From assembly GCF_021033825.1 (NCBI RefSeq), contig NZ_JAIFXZ010000002.1:372001-436000 (forward strand): a DNA stretch of 64,000 nt, read 5' to 3'. The translations under genes and the position numbers were made by a program. Every line of letters starts with the position of its first letter. The stretch's first letter is position 1. Below the pieces are notes generated by a model, which did no database searches, was not told the origin of the DNA, and was given only the letters and a program-made list of their open reading frames with translations. This stretch comes from Dietzia aurantiaca (GTDB taxonomy: Bacteria > Actinomycetota > Actinomycetes > Mycobacteriales > Mycobacteriaceae). Of this stretch, positions 24,664 to 33,670 are shown piece after piece.

Positions 24664-25575
24664 TTACAGATCGTCGCCGTCACGGAGCCGGTCCATCGCG
24701 CTACCGTCGCGCCGCGGCGCGGCCGGACGCCCCTCGTTCCGAGCCGGGCCGGACGGTGCATCCTGAGCCGGAGCAGCCTGGTTCTGGGCAGACTGGTTCT
24801 GAGTAGCCGGGTTCGGAGCTGCCTGCTGCTGCGCCGGCGCTGTGGCGGCTCGTGCCTGCTGTCCGGAGTCGCCCTGCGTCGCCTGCCGGTCCGCGCCGCC
24901 GGCTGCCATCTGCTGCTGGAACGCCTGGGCCTGCTGTTGCGCGGCGAGCTGTGAACGCGCCTGGGTCAGGGCCGACTGGATCTCCTCGGGGATGGTCAGC
25001 GCGAGTTGTTCCTTCACGGGCATCGGGCCGTCACCTCGGTTGATCACCAGATGACGGAGGACCTCGCGGCCCTCGTCAGCCGCCTGCTCCGCGAGCTCCG
25101 GAGTGGCCATGACCCGGACCTCGGCCGTCCAACGGTTCCCGTCCACTCCGATCGCGCGGAACACCGCGCCGGGAAGCTCTGCCACCAGTTCCCGACCCCA
25201 CGGGCCGTCCACGACTGATACGTCCGCTCCCTGCTGCTCGAGCTGCTCACGCATGTCGGAGACCATAGTCCGCCACTGTCCCGCCGACTTGGGCGCGGCG
25301 AACGCGCGCGGGATGACCCGCGACACCTGGGTGACGACGTGGAACTCGGGCTGCCCGTTGGGGTCCAGGGCGACGTTCAGGTCACGACCCGGCGGGACAC
25401 CGATCGCCAGCGAGCCGAGGTCGATGTGCCCGTAACCGAGGTCGGTGTAGTACTCGCGGACATCACCGATGACCGAACGGTCGTGAGGCCCCTCGGCCGG
25501 CGGGGTCGAGGCAGCGGCCGCGTCCGCTGCGGCGGACTCGCGGGACCCGGTCGCCGCCTTCTTACGTCCGAACAT
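24664..25575 (-). CDS. DUF3710 protein (Rv2696c-like)
   Basis: 303 residues. Residues 1-40 form an Ala/Lys-rich head (MFGRKKAATG). Residues 40-215 carry the DUF3710 core: YYTDLGYGHIDLGSLAIGVP, FHVVTQVSRVIPRAFAAPKS, WRTMVSDMREQLEQQGADV, and VDGNRWTAEVRVMATPEL. The last 90 residues are Gln/Ala-rich low complexity (QQQAQAFQQQMAAGG, then NPATQNQSAQNQAAPAQ). The function of the family is unknown. It lies downstream of dut, with 79 bases between, as in mycobacteria. Confidence 0.9.
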   Translation of the reverse strand: MFGRKKAATGSRESAAADAAAASTPPAEGPHDRSVIGDVREYYTDLGYGHIDLGSLAIGVPPGRDLNVALDPNGQPEFHVVTQVSRVIPRAFAAPKSAGQWRTMVSDMREQLEQQGADVSVVDGPWGRELVAELPGAVFRAIGVDGNRWTAEVRVMATPELAEQAADEGREVLRHLVINRGDGPMPVKEQLALTIPEEIQSALTQARSQLAAQQQAQAFQQQMAAGGADRQATQGDSGQQARAATAPAQQQAAPNPATQNQSAQNQAAPAQDAPSGPARNEGRPAAPRRDGSAMDRLRDGDDL

Positions 25576-25654
25576 GGTGGAAATCCTCTCCCCGTGCGCC
25601 CCGGTCCCGGACAGGACCGTCTCGGTCGACGCTACCCAACAGCCGCCTCCCCGG

Positions 25655-26134
25655 TCAGGTCAGGCGGGCGTGCCCACCCGTGGATCCGTGGCCACCGGCG
25701 CCTCGTTCGGAGTCCTCGAGGGTCTCGACCTCCACCACATCCCACAGTTCGACCTGCTGGATGATCAGCTGGGCGATCCGGTCACCGCGGACGATGTGCA
25801 CCGTCTCGGCGGGATCCAGGTTGATCAGGTTCACCTTGATCTCGCCCCGGTAACCGGCGTCCACGGTGCCGGGGGCGTTGACGATGGACAGCCCCGCGCG
25901 CGCGGCCAGTCCCGAGCGGGGGTGCACGAGCCCCACGTAGCCCACCGGCAGGGCGATCGCGACGCCCGTACCGACCAGGGATCGATGACCGGGTGCCAAC
26001 TCGCACTCGTGCGCGGCGTGGAGATCGATTCCGGCATCGGTCGGGTGGGCCCGTACCGGCAGCGGAAGACCGGCATCGAGTCGCTGCAGACGGAGCACCT
26101 GACCCGATCCGTTCGTGTCATGGACGTGGTTCAT
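25655..26134 (-). CDS. dut: dUTP diphosphatase
   Basis: 159 residues with the five dUTPase motifs: [12 protein letters not shown] (1), [10 protein letters not shown] (2), [13 protein letters not shown] (3), [10 protein letters not shown] (4) and the Gly-rich C-terminal [10 protein letters not shown] (5). It hydrolyses dUTP to dUMP and PPi, feeding thymidylate synthesis and keeping uracil out of DNA. It is homotrimeric in the family. Divergent from the DUF3093 gene over about 53 bases. Confidence 0.97.
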   Translation of the reverse strand: MNHVHDTNGSGQVLRLQRLDAGLPLPVRAHPTDAGIDLHAAHECELAPGHRSLVGTGVAIALPVGYVGLVHPRSGLAARAGLSIVNAPGTVDAGYRGEIKVNLINLDPAETVHIVRGDRIAQLIIQQVELWDVVEVETLEDSERGAGGHGSTGGHARLT

Positions 26135-26187
26135 GGTGTCTGTGCCCTCCTACGGCGTCGCTCCGGATAGTAGCTAGTCTGGTTCAC

Positions 26188-26694
26188 GTGACCGAAGAAG
26201 ATCTCCGCCCACCCCGCGACCGTGCTCCTCGTCCGGTTCACTCGGAGTCTCTCCGGGTGCCCGTGTGGTGGTGGATCGCCCTGGTCGCGATCACCGCTGC
26301 AGCGGCGGCCCTGGCGGCCGCGCTCGGGGCCCGGTGGTGGATGTGGCTGCTGATCGTGGTCATCCCGGCGCTCACGGCCTGGCTTTTCGTCACTGTCAGC
26401 CGCGAGAAGATCGAGGTCGAGTCGGACGGGCAGGGCGGCGGGACCCTCTACGCCGGCCGGGCCCGGCTCCCCTTCGACGCCATCTCCCGCACGGCCGTGG
26501 TTCCCGCCACCGCCAAGCAGGCCGCCATGGGCCGGCAGCTGGATCCCGAGGCCTTCGTGGTTCATCGCGGCTACATCCCCACGATGGTGATCGTCGTGTT
26601 GGACGACCCGCTGGATCCCACGCCGTACTGGTTGATCAGCACCCGGGACCCGGAGGGACTCGCCGCGGCGCTGCCGGACAACCACTACTGCTGA
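26188..26694 (+). CDS. DUF3093 membrane protein (Rv2698-like)
   Basis: 168 residues from the GTG at 26188. VPVWWWIALVAITAAAAALAAAL and WWMWLLIVVIPALTAWLFV give two membrane helices. A cytoplasmic domain follows, with IEVESDGQGGGTLYAGRARLPF, the conserved ARLPF-AISRT, and LDPEAFVVHRGYIPTMVIVVL and YWLISTRDPEGLAAAL. DUF3093 is an actinobacterial family of unknown function, always near dut. The gene ends before two hairpins shared with the convergent DUF4193 gene. Confidence 0.9.
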   Translation: MTEEDLRPPRDRAPRPVHSESLRVPVWWWIALVAITAAAAALAAALGARWWMWLLIVVIPALTAWLFVTVSREKIEVESDGQGGGTLYAGRARLPFDAISRTAVVPATAKQAAMGRQLDPEAFVVHRGYIPTMVIVVLDDPLDPTPYWLISTRDPEGLAAALPDNHYC

Positions 26695-26711
26695 CACCAC
26701 ACCTGATGCGT

Positions 26712-26740
26712 TGATGCCGGGCCCGTCGGGCCCGGCGTCA
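26712..26740. terminator. Hairpin between convergent DUF3093 and DUF4193 genes
   Basis: TGATGCCGGGCCC / GGGCCCGGCGTCA, a 13-base stem with one G-T pair and a GTC loop. Confidence 0.8.
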
Positions 26741-26760
26741 GTGCTCTGCGGGGGCATCGC

Positions 26761-26796
26761 CCGACCGGCCGCCGGGATCACCCGGTGGCCGGTCGG
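26761..26796 (-). terminator. Second hairpin, after the DUF4193 gene
   Basis: CCGACCGGCC / GGCCGGTCGG, a perfect 10-base stem with a 16-base loop, lying just behind the DUF4193 stop on the minus strand. Confidence 0.6.
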
Positions 26797-26803
26797 CGGG
26801 GTC

Positions 26804-27106
26804 TCAGCCCGCGCAGTCCACGCAGATCTGCAGGCCGTCGCGCTCCTCGGCGAAGCGGCTCCGGTGATGCACGAGGAAGCACTCGCCGCAGGTGAACTCG
26901 TTGTCCTGCTCCGGCACCACACGGACCGTCAGTTCCTCACCGGAGAGATCTGCGCCCGGCAGTTCATAGGATTCGGCGGTGTCGGTCTCGTCCACGTCGA
27001 CCTCGCCCGTGGCGCCCTCGGCGCGTCGGGCCTTGAGCTCTTCCAGCGAATCGCCGGCGAGCTCGTCCGCCTCTGTCCGGCGGGGTGCGTCGTAGTCGGT
27101 TGCCAT
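26804..27106 (-). CDS. DUF4193 zinc-ribbon protein (Rv2699c-like)
   Basis: 100 residues. Begins MATDYDAPRRTEADE, with an acidic middle, and ends in a zinc ribbon: FTCGECFLVHHRSRFAEE and ICVDCAG, i.e. two C-x-x-C pairs. DUF4193 is conserved through Actinobacteria next to cei and dut and is highly expressed in several species, but no function is proved. It is divergent from the cei homologue over 204 bases. Confidence 0.93.
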   Translation of the reverse strand: MATDYDAPRRTEADELAGDSLEELKARRAEGATGEVDVDETDTAESYELPGADLSGEELTVRVVPEQDNEFTCGECFLVHHRSRFAEERDGLQICVDCAG

Positions 27107-27310
27107 GAGTCTCTTTTCTGCGGGTCCGAGTCGAGGGGTTCGCGCATCGGTCGTGGTCCGACCGGCGCACGCATATTAACGGAATCCCCACGGAATTTCA
27201 TCCACGGGTTCCTTCCGTGTCCCGGCGGCGGCGCGACTGAGTCGGCGTTTACAGTGTTGCCGAAGGGCCCTGCCGGGCCGTCACGCCGCCCACCTGCAGG
27301 AAGGCCATCG

Positions 27311-27949
27311 ATGGTCGCCCACCTGAGCACACAGAGCACTCCGAGCCCGTCCCCCGCTCGGGGGATGGCGCGCCTGCGGGCCCCCTACGTGCTGTTCGTG
27401 GTCGCGGTGCTGGTCCTCGGAGGCCTCGTGTGGGCGTTCGCGCTCCGTGGAAATGACGCCGCGACCCAGGCCGTCGCCTGTCCGATCCCGGAGGCTGCGG
27501 AGGGGGCCGGCTTGGAGTCGCAGTCGGCCAACGCTCTGGACGAGGTCGAGCCGGCGCTCCTGGACGACACCCGTGTGCGGGTGCTCAACGCCAACGGGCA
27601 GAGCGGTCAGGCGGGCGCCGTCGCCGCTCAGCTCGCGGAGAGCGGTTTCCAACCCACGGGCACCGACGCGACCGGCAACGACCCGATTTACGGCCAGGCG
27701 CTCGAGTGCCACGGGCAGATCCGCTACGGCGAGGCGGGCGAGGCCAATGCCCGTTCGCTCTCCCTGACGGCGCCGTGCATGCAGCTGGTCACCGACGGCC
27801 GGGACGACGCGTCCGTGGATCTCGTGCTGGGCACCACCTTCTCGAGACTGTCCGATTCGGTGTCCTCGGTGGGGGCGCTCGACGAGCTGAAGGTGGGGCG
27901 CCAGCCGATCTCCACCGAGCTCGCGGCCGCCCGTTCCGTCAGCTGCTGA
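27311..27949 (+). CDS. cei: Cei-like envelope integrity protein with LytR_C domain
   Basis: 212 residues from the ATG behind AGGAAGG. One N-terminal membrane anchor, about residues 24-48 (APYVLFVVAVLVLGGLVWAFAL), then an extracytoplasmic domain with the LytR C-terminal fold: DDTRVRVLNANGQSGQAGAV, AAQLAESGFQPTG, GQIRYGEAGEANARSLSL and DLVLGTTFSRL. Four Cys residues in the outer part (including ACPIPEAA, ECHGQI, APCMQL and the final SC) may form disulfides. The M. tuberculosis homologue Rv2700 (Cei) protects envelope integrity. Same place relative to suhB and sigA. Confidence 0.9.
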   Translation: MVAHLSTQSTPSPSPARGMARLRAPYVLFVVAVLVLGGLVWAFALRGNDAATQAVACPIPEAAEGAGLESQSANALDEVEPALLDDTRVRVLNANGQSGQAGAVAAQLAESGFQPTGTDATGNDPIYGQALECHGQIRYGEAGEANARSLSLTAPCMQLVTDGRDDASVDLVLGTTFSRLSDSVSSVGALDELKVGRQPISTELAAARSVSC

Positions 27950-27999
27950 CAATTCCGGGGCCTGAAGCCGCCGGTTGGTCTCCGGCTGGCCCGACGCCC

Positions 28000-28854
28000 C
28001 TAGAGGACCCCGCAATCCCGTAGCGCCTGCCGGAACGCCTCCGAGACGCCGGGGCCTGCGGCGACGGTGGGCACGGCGTCGTCGTTGGAGGTCGAGACGA
28101 TCGCTCCCGACTCCGCCGCGATGAGGCCCCCTGCCGCATAGTCCCAGGGCTTGAGGCAGCGCTCGTAGTAGGCGTCGAGACGGCCGGTGGCGAGCATGCA
28201 CAGGTCGAGCGCCGCGGATCCGCAGCGTCGGATGTCGCGGACCACGGGAAGGAGTGCCGCGACCGCTCTGCCCTGCTCGGCCCGCAGTGTCGCGTCGTAG
28301 GAGAACCCGGTGCCGACCAGGGCGAGGGACAGGTCGTCGCAGCCGGATACACCGAGGGTGGTCACCTGACCGTCTGCTGCCCGTAGGGTGGCCCCGCGGT
28401 CGAGCGCGGCCGTCCAGGTCTCCCGGGTGACGATGTTGTGAACGGCGCCGACGACGACGACACCGTCGAGTTCAGCCGCGACCGATACCGCGGTGAACGG
28501 GATGCCGTAGAGCAGGTTCACCGTCCCGTCCACCGGGTCGACCACCCACCGCACCCGGCTGGCCGCACCGGAGCCGGGGGCCTCGCCGGTCTCCTCACCC
28601 AACACCGCGTCGCCGGGCCGGTACGCGGTGATCTCCCCGCGTAGATGACTCTCCACCGACGTGTCGATTACCGTGACCGGGTCCGTCGCCGAGCTCTTGG
28701 ACCGCGCACCCAGCCCCTGTCCCTCGAATTCGGCGAGCATCCGCCGCGCCACCTCGCCCCCGGAGGTAGCCAGCCGGTCGGCGAGCTCCCGCAACTCGTC
28801 GATGACCCCGGGACGGCTGTCGTCCGACCTCGCCGATGCCGTGTCTCCAGTCAT
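28000..28854 (-). CDS. suhB: Inositol-1-monophosphatase family protein (SuhB-like)
   Basis: 284 residues from the ATG at 28854. Metal-binding motifs of the family: GEETGEAP (about 92-99), the DPVDGTVNLLYGIP signature, and WDYAAGGLIAAESG near the C-terminus. It hydrolyses inositol 1-phosphate or related sugar phosphates with Mg. In Mycobacteriales this supports inositol supply for phosphatidylinositol lipids. An acidic Asp/Glu run just upstream in the frame is not part of the family. It is divergent from ppgK and convergent with the cei homologue. Confidence 0.92.
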   Translation of the reverse strand: MTGDTASARSDDSRPGVIDELRELADRLATSGGEVARRMLAEFEGQGLGARSKSSATDPVTVIDTSVESHLRGEITAYRPGDAVLGEETGEAPGSGAASRVRWVVDPVDGTVNLLYGIPFTAVSVAAELDGVVVVGAVHNIVTRETWTAALDRGATLRAADGQVTTLGVSGCDDLSLALVGTGFSYDATLRAEQGRAVAALLPVVRDIRRCGSAALDLCMLATGRLDAYYERCLKPWDYAAGGLIAAESGAIVSTSNDDAVPTVAAGPGVSEAFRQALRDCGVL

Positions 28855-29014
28855 GCGATCCTCATCCTCGTCGTCGTTGTCGTCGTCCAATCGGCCCGCT
28901 CTGACCGGCGCCGCGGATAGCCTGTCGGGCGGGCGACCACCGCCCATCGTGCCCCGTCCCGCGGGGCCGGATCCATCCCCGCCGTGTATCGCGGCCCGTA
29001 CCCGGGAGCTCTCC

Positions 29015-29860
29015 TTGGCCGACACGACCTCTGACTCCTCCGACACCGCCCCCGTCGGCCTGGGGGTGGACGTGGGCGGCACCGGCATCAAGGTCGGGCG
29101 GGTGAACCTGGCCGACGGCGAGCTGATCGGCGACCGTCTGCTCAGGCCGACCCCGCAGCCCGCCACCCCCGACGCGATCGCCGCGACGATCCGGGAGATG
29201 GTCGACGAGTTCAACTGGGACGGGCCGGTGGGGGTGGCCGTACCGACCGTCATCCACGAGGGGATCGCGCGGATCGCGCCCAACATCGACGAGTCGTGGA
29301 TCGGTTGCGACGTGGTGGACCTGTTCGACCGCCATCTACCCGGGCGCACGGTCGTGATGCTCAACGACGCCGATGCCGCCGGGCTGACCGAGGTGCACTA
29401 CGGCGCGGGCGAGGGCGTCGACGGGCTCGTGATCCTTCTCACGATCGGGACCGGGATCGGCTCCGCGCTGCTCATGAACGGACGGCTCATCCCCAACAGC
29501 GAGTTCGGCCATCTGATGATCGAGGACATCGCCGGCCGGGGCTTCGATGAGGCCGAACACCTCGCGTCGGGCGCCGTCCGGGCGCGCGAGGAGATGTCCT
29601 TCGCCGAATGGGCCCCGCACCTGTCCAACGTGCTTCGCGCGATCGAGGACCTGCTGTGGCCTCGTGCGTTCGTGCTGGGGGGCGGGGTCAGCGAGGCCGC
29701 CGACGAGTGGTTCCCGCTCCTGGAGAACCGCACCCCCGTTCGCGCGGCCGTGCGTCTCAACGACGCCGGGATCATCGGTGCGGCCCTCTATGCCGCGGCG
29801 CACTCCGGCGCCATCGACCTCGGAGAGGCGCTCTCCGTCACCGAGGACCGACCCGGTTAA
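29015..29860 (+). CDS. ppgK: Polyphosphate glucokinase
   Basis: 281 residues if the TTG at 29015 (behind CGGGAG) is the start. Another start nearby is possible. ROK-type sugar kinase: phosphate loop [40 protein letters not shown] with the catalytic Asp, [14 protein letters not shown], and [12 protein letters not shown] at the end. The polyphosphate-using members contain the [10 protein letters not shown] and [11 protein letters not shown] arrangement seen here. It phosphorylates glucose using polyphosphate or ATP. It lies directly upstream of sigA, as in mycobacteria. Confidence 0.92.
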   Translation: MADTTSDSSDTAPVGLGVDVGGTGIKVGRVNLADGELIGDRLLRPTPQPATPDAIAATIREMVDEFNWDGPVGVAVPTVIHEGIARIAPNIDESWIGCDVVDLFDRHLPGRTVVMLNDADAAGLTEVHYGAGEGVDGLVILLTIGTGIGSALLMNGRLIPNSEFGHLMIEDIAGRGFDEAEHLASGAVRAREEMSFAEWAPHLSNVLRAIEDLLWPRAFVLGGGVSEAADEWFPLLENRTPVRAAVRLNDAGIIGAALYAAAHSGAIDLGEALSVTEDRPG

Positions 29861-29895
29861 CCCCGCCGGATGCGACCCTCGCGCCGGTTCCTCGT

Positions 29896-29901
29896 TACAA
29901 T
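29896..29901 (+). promoter_or_regulatory. Possible -10 element upstream of sigA
   Basis: TACAAT in a GC-rich setting, about 130 bases before the sigA start. No convincing -35 was found at the usual distance. Confidence 0.3.
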
Positions 29902-30030
29902 GGCGCAGGCCGGACTCATGTACCGGCCGGGGACGGGCCCGGTACCGCAAGGCGGACGGCTCGAGTGTCTGCAGAGCACGCGGCACCGATCCCCGATTCC
30001 TATCTAGCAACCGGTTGTGAAGGGGCGTTT

Positions 30031-31407
30031 GTGGCAGCCACGAAGACCACCAGTTCGGATCCCGCAGAGAGCGGCGATCCGTCAGGCACCGAGGTCACGG
30101 GCGCAGCCCCCGCCAAGAAGACCCCCGCCAAGAAGGCGCCCGCGAAGAAGGCCGCGGCCAGGAAGACCCCCGCCAAGAAGACCGCGGCCAAGAAGACGGC
30201 TGCGAAGAAGACCGCCGCCAAGAAAACGGCGGCCAAGAAGACCACCTCCCCGGCGTCGTCCGAGGTCGACGAGGATCAGGTCGACGAGTCGGCGGAGAAC
30301 CTCGAGGCCGAGCCCGACACCTCCGAGCTGGAGGACGTCGAGGTCGAGGATGTCGAGGACGACGAAGAGGCCGACGAAGAAACCAAAGAGGAGCCCTCCG
30401 CCAAGGACAAGGCCTCTGGTGACTTCGTCTGGGACGAGGACGAGTCCGAGGCTCTGCGGCAGGCCCGCAAGGACGCCGAGCTCACCGCGTCCGCGGACTC
30501 CGTGCGCGCATACCTCAAGCAGATCGGCAAGGTCGCCCTCCTCAACGCCGAGGAGGAGGTGGAGCTCGCCAAGCGCATCGAGGCGGGCCTATACTCCACG
30601 TGGTGGATGACGCAGGTTGCCGAGCGCGGCGAGAAGCTCACCACCGCTCAGCGGCGCGACTACAAGTGGATCGAGCGGGACGGCGTCCGCGCGAAGAACC
30701 ATCTGCTCGAGGCCAACCTCCGGCTGGTCGTCTCCCTGGCCAAGCGCTACACCGGTCGCGGCATGGCGTTCCTGGACCTCATCCAGGAGGGCAACCTCGG
30801 TCTGATCCGCGCGGTCGAGAAGTTCGACTACACCAAGGGTTACAAGTTCTCCACGTACGCCACCTGGTGGATCCGCCAGGCCATCACGCGCGCCATGGCC
30901 GACCAGGCCCGCACGATCCGTATCCCGGTGCACATGGTCGAGGTCATCAACAAGCTCGGTCGCATCCAGCGTGAGCTGCTCCAGGATTTGGGCCGCGAGC
31001 CCACCCCGGAGGAGCTCGCCAAGGAGATGGACATCACCCCGGAGAAGGTACTGGAGATCCAGCAGTACGCCCGGGAGCCTATCTCGCTCGACCAGACCAT
31101 CGGTGACGAGGGCGACTCGCAGCTCGGCGACTTCATCGAGGACTCCGAGGCCGTCGTCGCGGTGGACGCGGTGAGCTTCACGCTTCTGCAGGACCAGCTT
31201 CGGTCCGTGCTTGACACGCTCTCCGAGCGTGAGGCTGGCGTGGTCCGGCTTCGCTTCGGTCTCACCGACGGCCTGCCCCGTACCCTCGACGAGATCGGCC
31301 AGGTCTACGGCGTGACCCGCGAGCGGATCCGCCAGATCGAGTCGAAGACCATGTCGAAGCTGCGGCACCCGTCGCGCTCGCAGGTCCTGCGCGACTACCT
31401 GGACTGA
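30031..31407 (+). CDS. sigA: Principal sigma factor SigA (RpoD/HrdB type)
   Basis: 458 residues. The start is the GTG at 30031, behind GAAGGGG, giving VAATKTTSS, which matches the known start of mycobacterial SigA (VAATK). Residues 27-71 are nine Lys-rich pentapeptides ([10 protein letters not shown] type), residues 78-125 are strongly acidic, and from [17 protein letters not shown] on the core is near-identical to the family. Core elements are region 1.2 ([20 protein letters not shown]), 2 ([28 protein letters not shown]), 3 and 4 ([10 protein letters not shown], ending RDYLD). It directs transcription of housekeeping genes. It is shorter than M. tuberculosis SigA only in the N-terminal extension. 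Convergent with a helicase gene. Confidence 0.98.
   Translation: MAATKTTSSDPAESGDPSGTEVTGAAPAKKTPAKKAPAKKAAARKTPAKKTAAKKTAAKKTAAKKTAAKKTTSPASSEVDEDQVDESAENLEAEPDTSELEDVEVEDVEDDEEADEETKEEPSAKDKASGDFVWDEDESEALRQARKDAELTASADSVRAYLKQIGKVALLNAEEEVELAKRIEAGLYSTWWMTQVAERGEKLTTAQRRDYKWIERDGVRAKNHLLEANLRLVVSLAKRYTGRGMAFLDLIQEGNLGLIRAVEKFDYTKGYKFSTYATWWIRQAITRAMADQARTIRIPVHMVEVINKLGRIQRELLQDLGREPTPEELAKEMDITPEKVLEIQQYAREPISLDQTIGDEGDSQLGDFIEDSEAVVAVDAVSFTLLQDQLRSVLDTLSEREAGVVRLRFGLTDGLPRTLDEIGQVYGVTRERIRQIESKTMSKLRHPSRSQVLRDYLD
30109..30243 (+). repeat. Tandem pentapeptide-coding repeat in sigA
   Basis: 135 bases encoding nine (P/A)A(K/R)K(T/A) units. The DNA units are related 15-mers such as GCCAAGAAGACCGCG with silent variation. 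This may be prone to unit gain and loss. Confidence 0.9.
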
Positions 31408-31418
31408 CCCGCCCCGGA

Positions 31419-31493
31419 GAAATCCGCTGCTCCCCCGCGCGATCCGCTACCCGCCAGGCAGGTAGCGGATCGGGCAACCGAGTAGCGGATTTC
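31419..31493. terminator. Nested hairpin between sigA and the convergent helicase gene
   Basis: Inner stem GATCCGCTACC (31441-31451) with GGTAGCGGATC (31461-31471). Outer stem GAAATCCGCT (31419-31428) with AGCGGATTTC (31484-31493). The 7-mer ATCCGCT thus occurs four times, two per orientation, and alternative pairings are possible. It is probably a bidirectional terminator. Confidence 0.75.
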
Positions 31494-31521
31494 GTAGATT
31501 TGGTGGAGCCGGTCGGCGGAT

Positions 31522-33360
31522 CTACCAGCTGCGCAGGGTCGAGATCCTCTCGCGGATCTGCTCGGTCGAGGCCATCGGCACAGGCGGACCGCCGCAGGCG
31601 TTGCGCAGCTGGGAGTGGATCGCCCCGTGGGATTTGCCCAGGCGGCCCGAGTACACGGAGACCAGGGTGTTGAGCTGGCGCCGCAGATCCTTGAGCTCGG
31701 CGGCCGAGGCGACCCGCTCGGCGGCGGCGCCGGCGTGGGCGCCGGGGCCCGCGGCGTTGCCCGGCAGAGTCGCTCCCGACACGGCGGGGTCGGCGCCCAC
31801 CACGGACACCGCCCCGGGCCCGGAGGCCTGCGCGGAGGAACGATCCCTCATCTGCTCCTTCTCCCGCTGCCGCAGGAGGGCCTTCACGTCGTCCGCTCCC
31901 AGCAGTCCGGGGAGCCCGATGTAGTCGGCCTCCTCCTCGCTCCCGGCGAATGTCGCGGTGCCGTACGAAGACCCCTCGTACACGATCTGGTCGAGCTCGG
32001 CGTCCGCGCCCAGGGAGATGTAGCCGCGGTCCTCTTCGTCCTCGGTGTTCTCGTCCTGCTGTTGGTTCGCCTGGGCGAGCAGCTGGTCCTCCAGCCCCTC
32101 CTCCCGATGCGGCTTACCCAGCACGTGATCGCGCTGGGCCTCCATCTCCGAGGCGAGCTTCAGCAACACGGGCACCGACGGCAGGAACACCGACGCGGTC
32201 TCCCCCGGGCGCCGTGAACGCACGAACCGCCCGATGGCCTGGGCGAAGTACAGCGGGGTGGAGGCGCTGGTGGCATAGACGCCCACACTGAGTCGGGGCA
32301 CGTCGACGCCCTCCGAGACCATGCGGACGGCGACCATCCACTCGTCGGTCGAATCGGAGAAGGCGCCGATCCGGCTCGACGCCGTGGGGTCGTCGGACAG
32401 GACCACGGTCGGCGGCTTGCCGGTGATCTCGGTCAGCAACGCCGCATACTCCCGCGCGCGTTCCTGATCGGTGGCGATCACCAGGCCGCCGGCGTCCGGG
32501 ACGCCGCCCGCGCGGATCTGGCGCAGCCGGGTGTGGGCCGCCTGCAGAACCGCCGGCATCCAGTCGCCGTGCGGGTCGAGCGCGACTCGCCAGGCCCGGG
32601 ACATCTGGTCCGCGCTGAGCGGCTCGCCGAGGCGGGCCGAGAACTCCTCGCCTGCGTTGGAGCGCCAGCGCGCTTCACCGGAGTAGGCCAGGAAGACGAC
32701 GGGACGGACGACGCCGTCGGCCAGCGCGTCGGCGTAGCCGTAGGCGTGGTCGGCCTTCGAACGCTGATGGCCCTGACCGTCGGGCTCGTAGGTGACGAAC
32801 GGGATCGGACTGTCGTCCGAGCGGAACGGTGTCCCCGTCAGCGAGAGGCGGCGCTCGGCGTCCTCGAACGCCTCGCGGATACCGTCGCCCCAGCTCTTCG
32901 CGTCACCGCCGTGGTGGATCTCGTCGAGGATCACCAGTGTGCGGCGTGCCGTGGTGCGCCCGCGATGCTTGAACGGGTGCGCTGCGACCTGCGCGTAGGT
33001 CACCACCACACCGTGGAACTCGGGAGCGAGTGCCCCCGAGGAGTTGCTGTACTCGGGGTCCAACGCGATCCCGGCACGGGCCGCGGAGGCCGCCCACTGG
33101 TACTTCAGGTGCTCGGTCGGCGCGACGACCGTGATCGTGTCGACGGTCCGGTCCGCCAGCAACTCGTTGGCGACCCGGAGGCCGAACGTCGTCTTGCCGG
33201 CACCCGGCGTGGCCACGGCGAGGAAGTCCTTGGGCCGGGCCATGAGGTACTTGCGCAGGGCTGTGCGCTGCCAGGCGCGCAGCGACGGCCCGCCGGCCGG
33301 CGGGGTGATGAGTTCTGCGGTCAGTTCCTCGGTGCCCGGGACCGCTCCGGGATCACTCAC
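31522..33360 (-). CDS. DEAD/DEAH-type superfamily II helicase
   Basis: 612 residues. Motifs: SLRAWQRTAL (Q-like), Walker A VATPGAGKTT, VVAPTEHLKYQW (Ia), VVVTYAQVA (Ib), motif II VILDEIHHGGD, LSLTGTPFRSD (III), then after about 150 residues VRMVSEGVDVPRLSVGVYAT (V) and QAIGRFVRSRRPGE (VI). The last 200 residues are Gln/Glu/Gly-rich and end with SHGAIHSQLRNACGG and a short Arg-containing tail. It resembles the UvsW/RecG-like actinobacterial helicases next to sigA. DNA or RNA substrate is unknown. It overlaps the upstream DUF3039 gene by eight bases. Confidence 0.9.
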   Translation of the reverse strand: MSDPGAVPGTEELTAELITPPAGGPSLRAWQRTALRKYLMARPKDFLAVATPGAGKTTFGLRVANELLADRTVDTITVVAPTEHLKYQWAASAARAGIALDPEYSNSSGALAPEFHGVVVTYAQVAAHPFKHRGRTTARRTLVILDEIHHGGDAKSWGDGIREAFEDAERRLSLTGTPFRSDDSPIPFVTYEPDGQGHQRSKADHAYGYADALADGVVRPVVFLAYSGEARWRSNAGEEFSARLGEPLSADQMSRAWRVALDPHGDWMPAVLQAAHTRLRQIRAGGVPDAGGLVIATDQERAREYAALLTEITGKPPTVVLSDDPTASSRIGAFSDSTDEWMVAVRMVSEGVDVPRLSVGVYATSASTPLYFAQAIGRFVRSRRPGETASVFLPSVPVLLKLASEMEAQRDHVLGKPHREEGLEDQLLAQANQQQDENTEDEEDRGYISLGADAELDQIVYEGSSYGTATFAGSEEEADYIGLPGLLGADDVKALLRQREKEQMRDRSSAQASGPGAVSVVGADPAVSGATLPGNAAGPGAHAGAAAERVASAAELKDLRRQLNTLVSVYSGRLGKSHGAIHSQLRNACGGPPVPMASTEQIRERISTLRSW

Positions 33361-33598
33361 CAGGCTTCAGGGTCTCGTAGACGCGCTTGCACTCCGGGCA
33401 AACCGGAGAACCGGGCTTGGCCGAGCGGGTGACCGGGAAGACCTCACCGCACAGGGCGATCACATAGGTCCCCATGACCGCGCTCTCGGCGATCTTGCTC
33501 TTGTCCACGTAGTGGAAGAACTTCGGGGCGTCGTCCTCCGTCTCCTCGGTCGTAGTGACCTCAGGACGCTCGAGTGTCTTGGTCCGGGTGGTGCTCAC
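33353..33598 (-). CDS. DUF3039 protein (Rv2708c-like)
   Basis: 81 residues from the GTG at 33598 (the codons upstream are weak). Family core: FFHYVDKSKIAESAVMGTYV, ALCGEVFPVTRSAKPGSPVC and CPECKRVYETL. The Cys residues (one in ALCGE, then VCPEC) form a probable zinc site. DUF3039 is a small actinobacterial family of unknown role, linked to sigA/sigB neighbourhoods. It overlaps the helicase start, so it is probably the first gene of a two-gene operon. Divergent from the DUF3099 gene. Confidence 0.9.
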   Translation of the reverse strand: MSTTRTKTLERPEVTTTEETEDDAPKFFHYVDKSKIAESAVMGTYVIALCGEVFPVTRSAKPGSPVCPECKRVYETLKPGE

Positions 33599-33670
33599 CC
33601 CCTCATGATGCCGCACCCGGCCGTCACCGCGCCAACGCTCCAGCGCGCACCCGGGAGTACCTTGGGGTCC

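Noticed and set aside
30109-30243. Tandem DNA repeat considered as CRISPR or minisatellite
   Set aside because: It is in frame inside sigA and encodes a regular Lys-rich peptide. There are no spacers.
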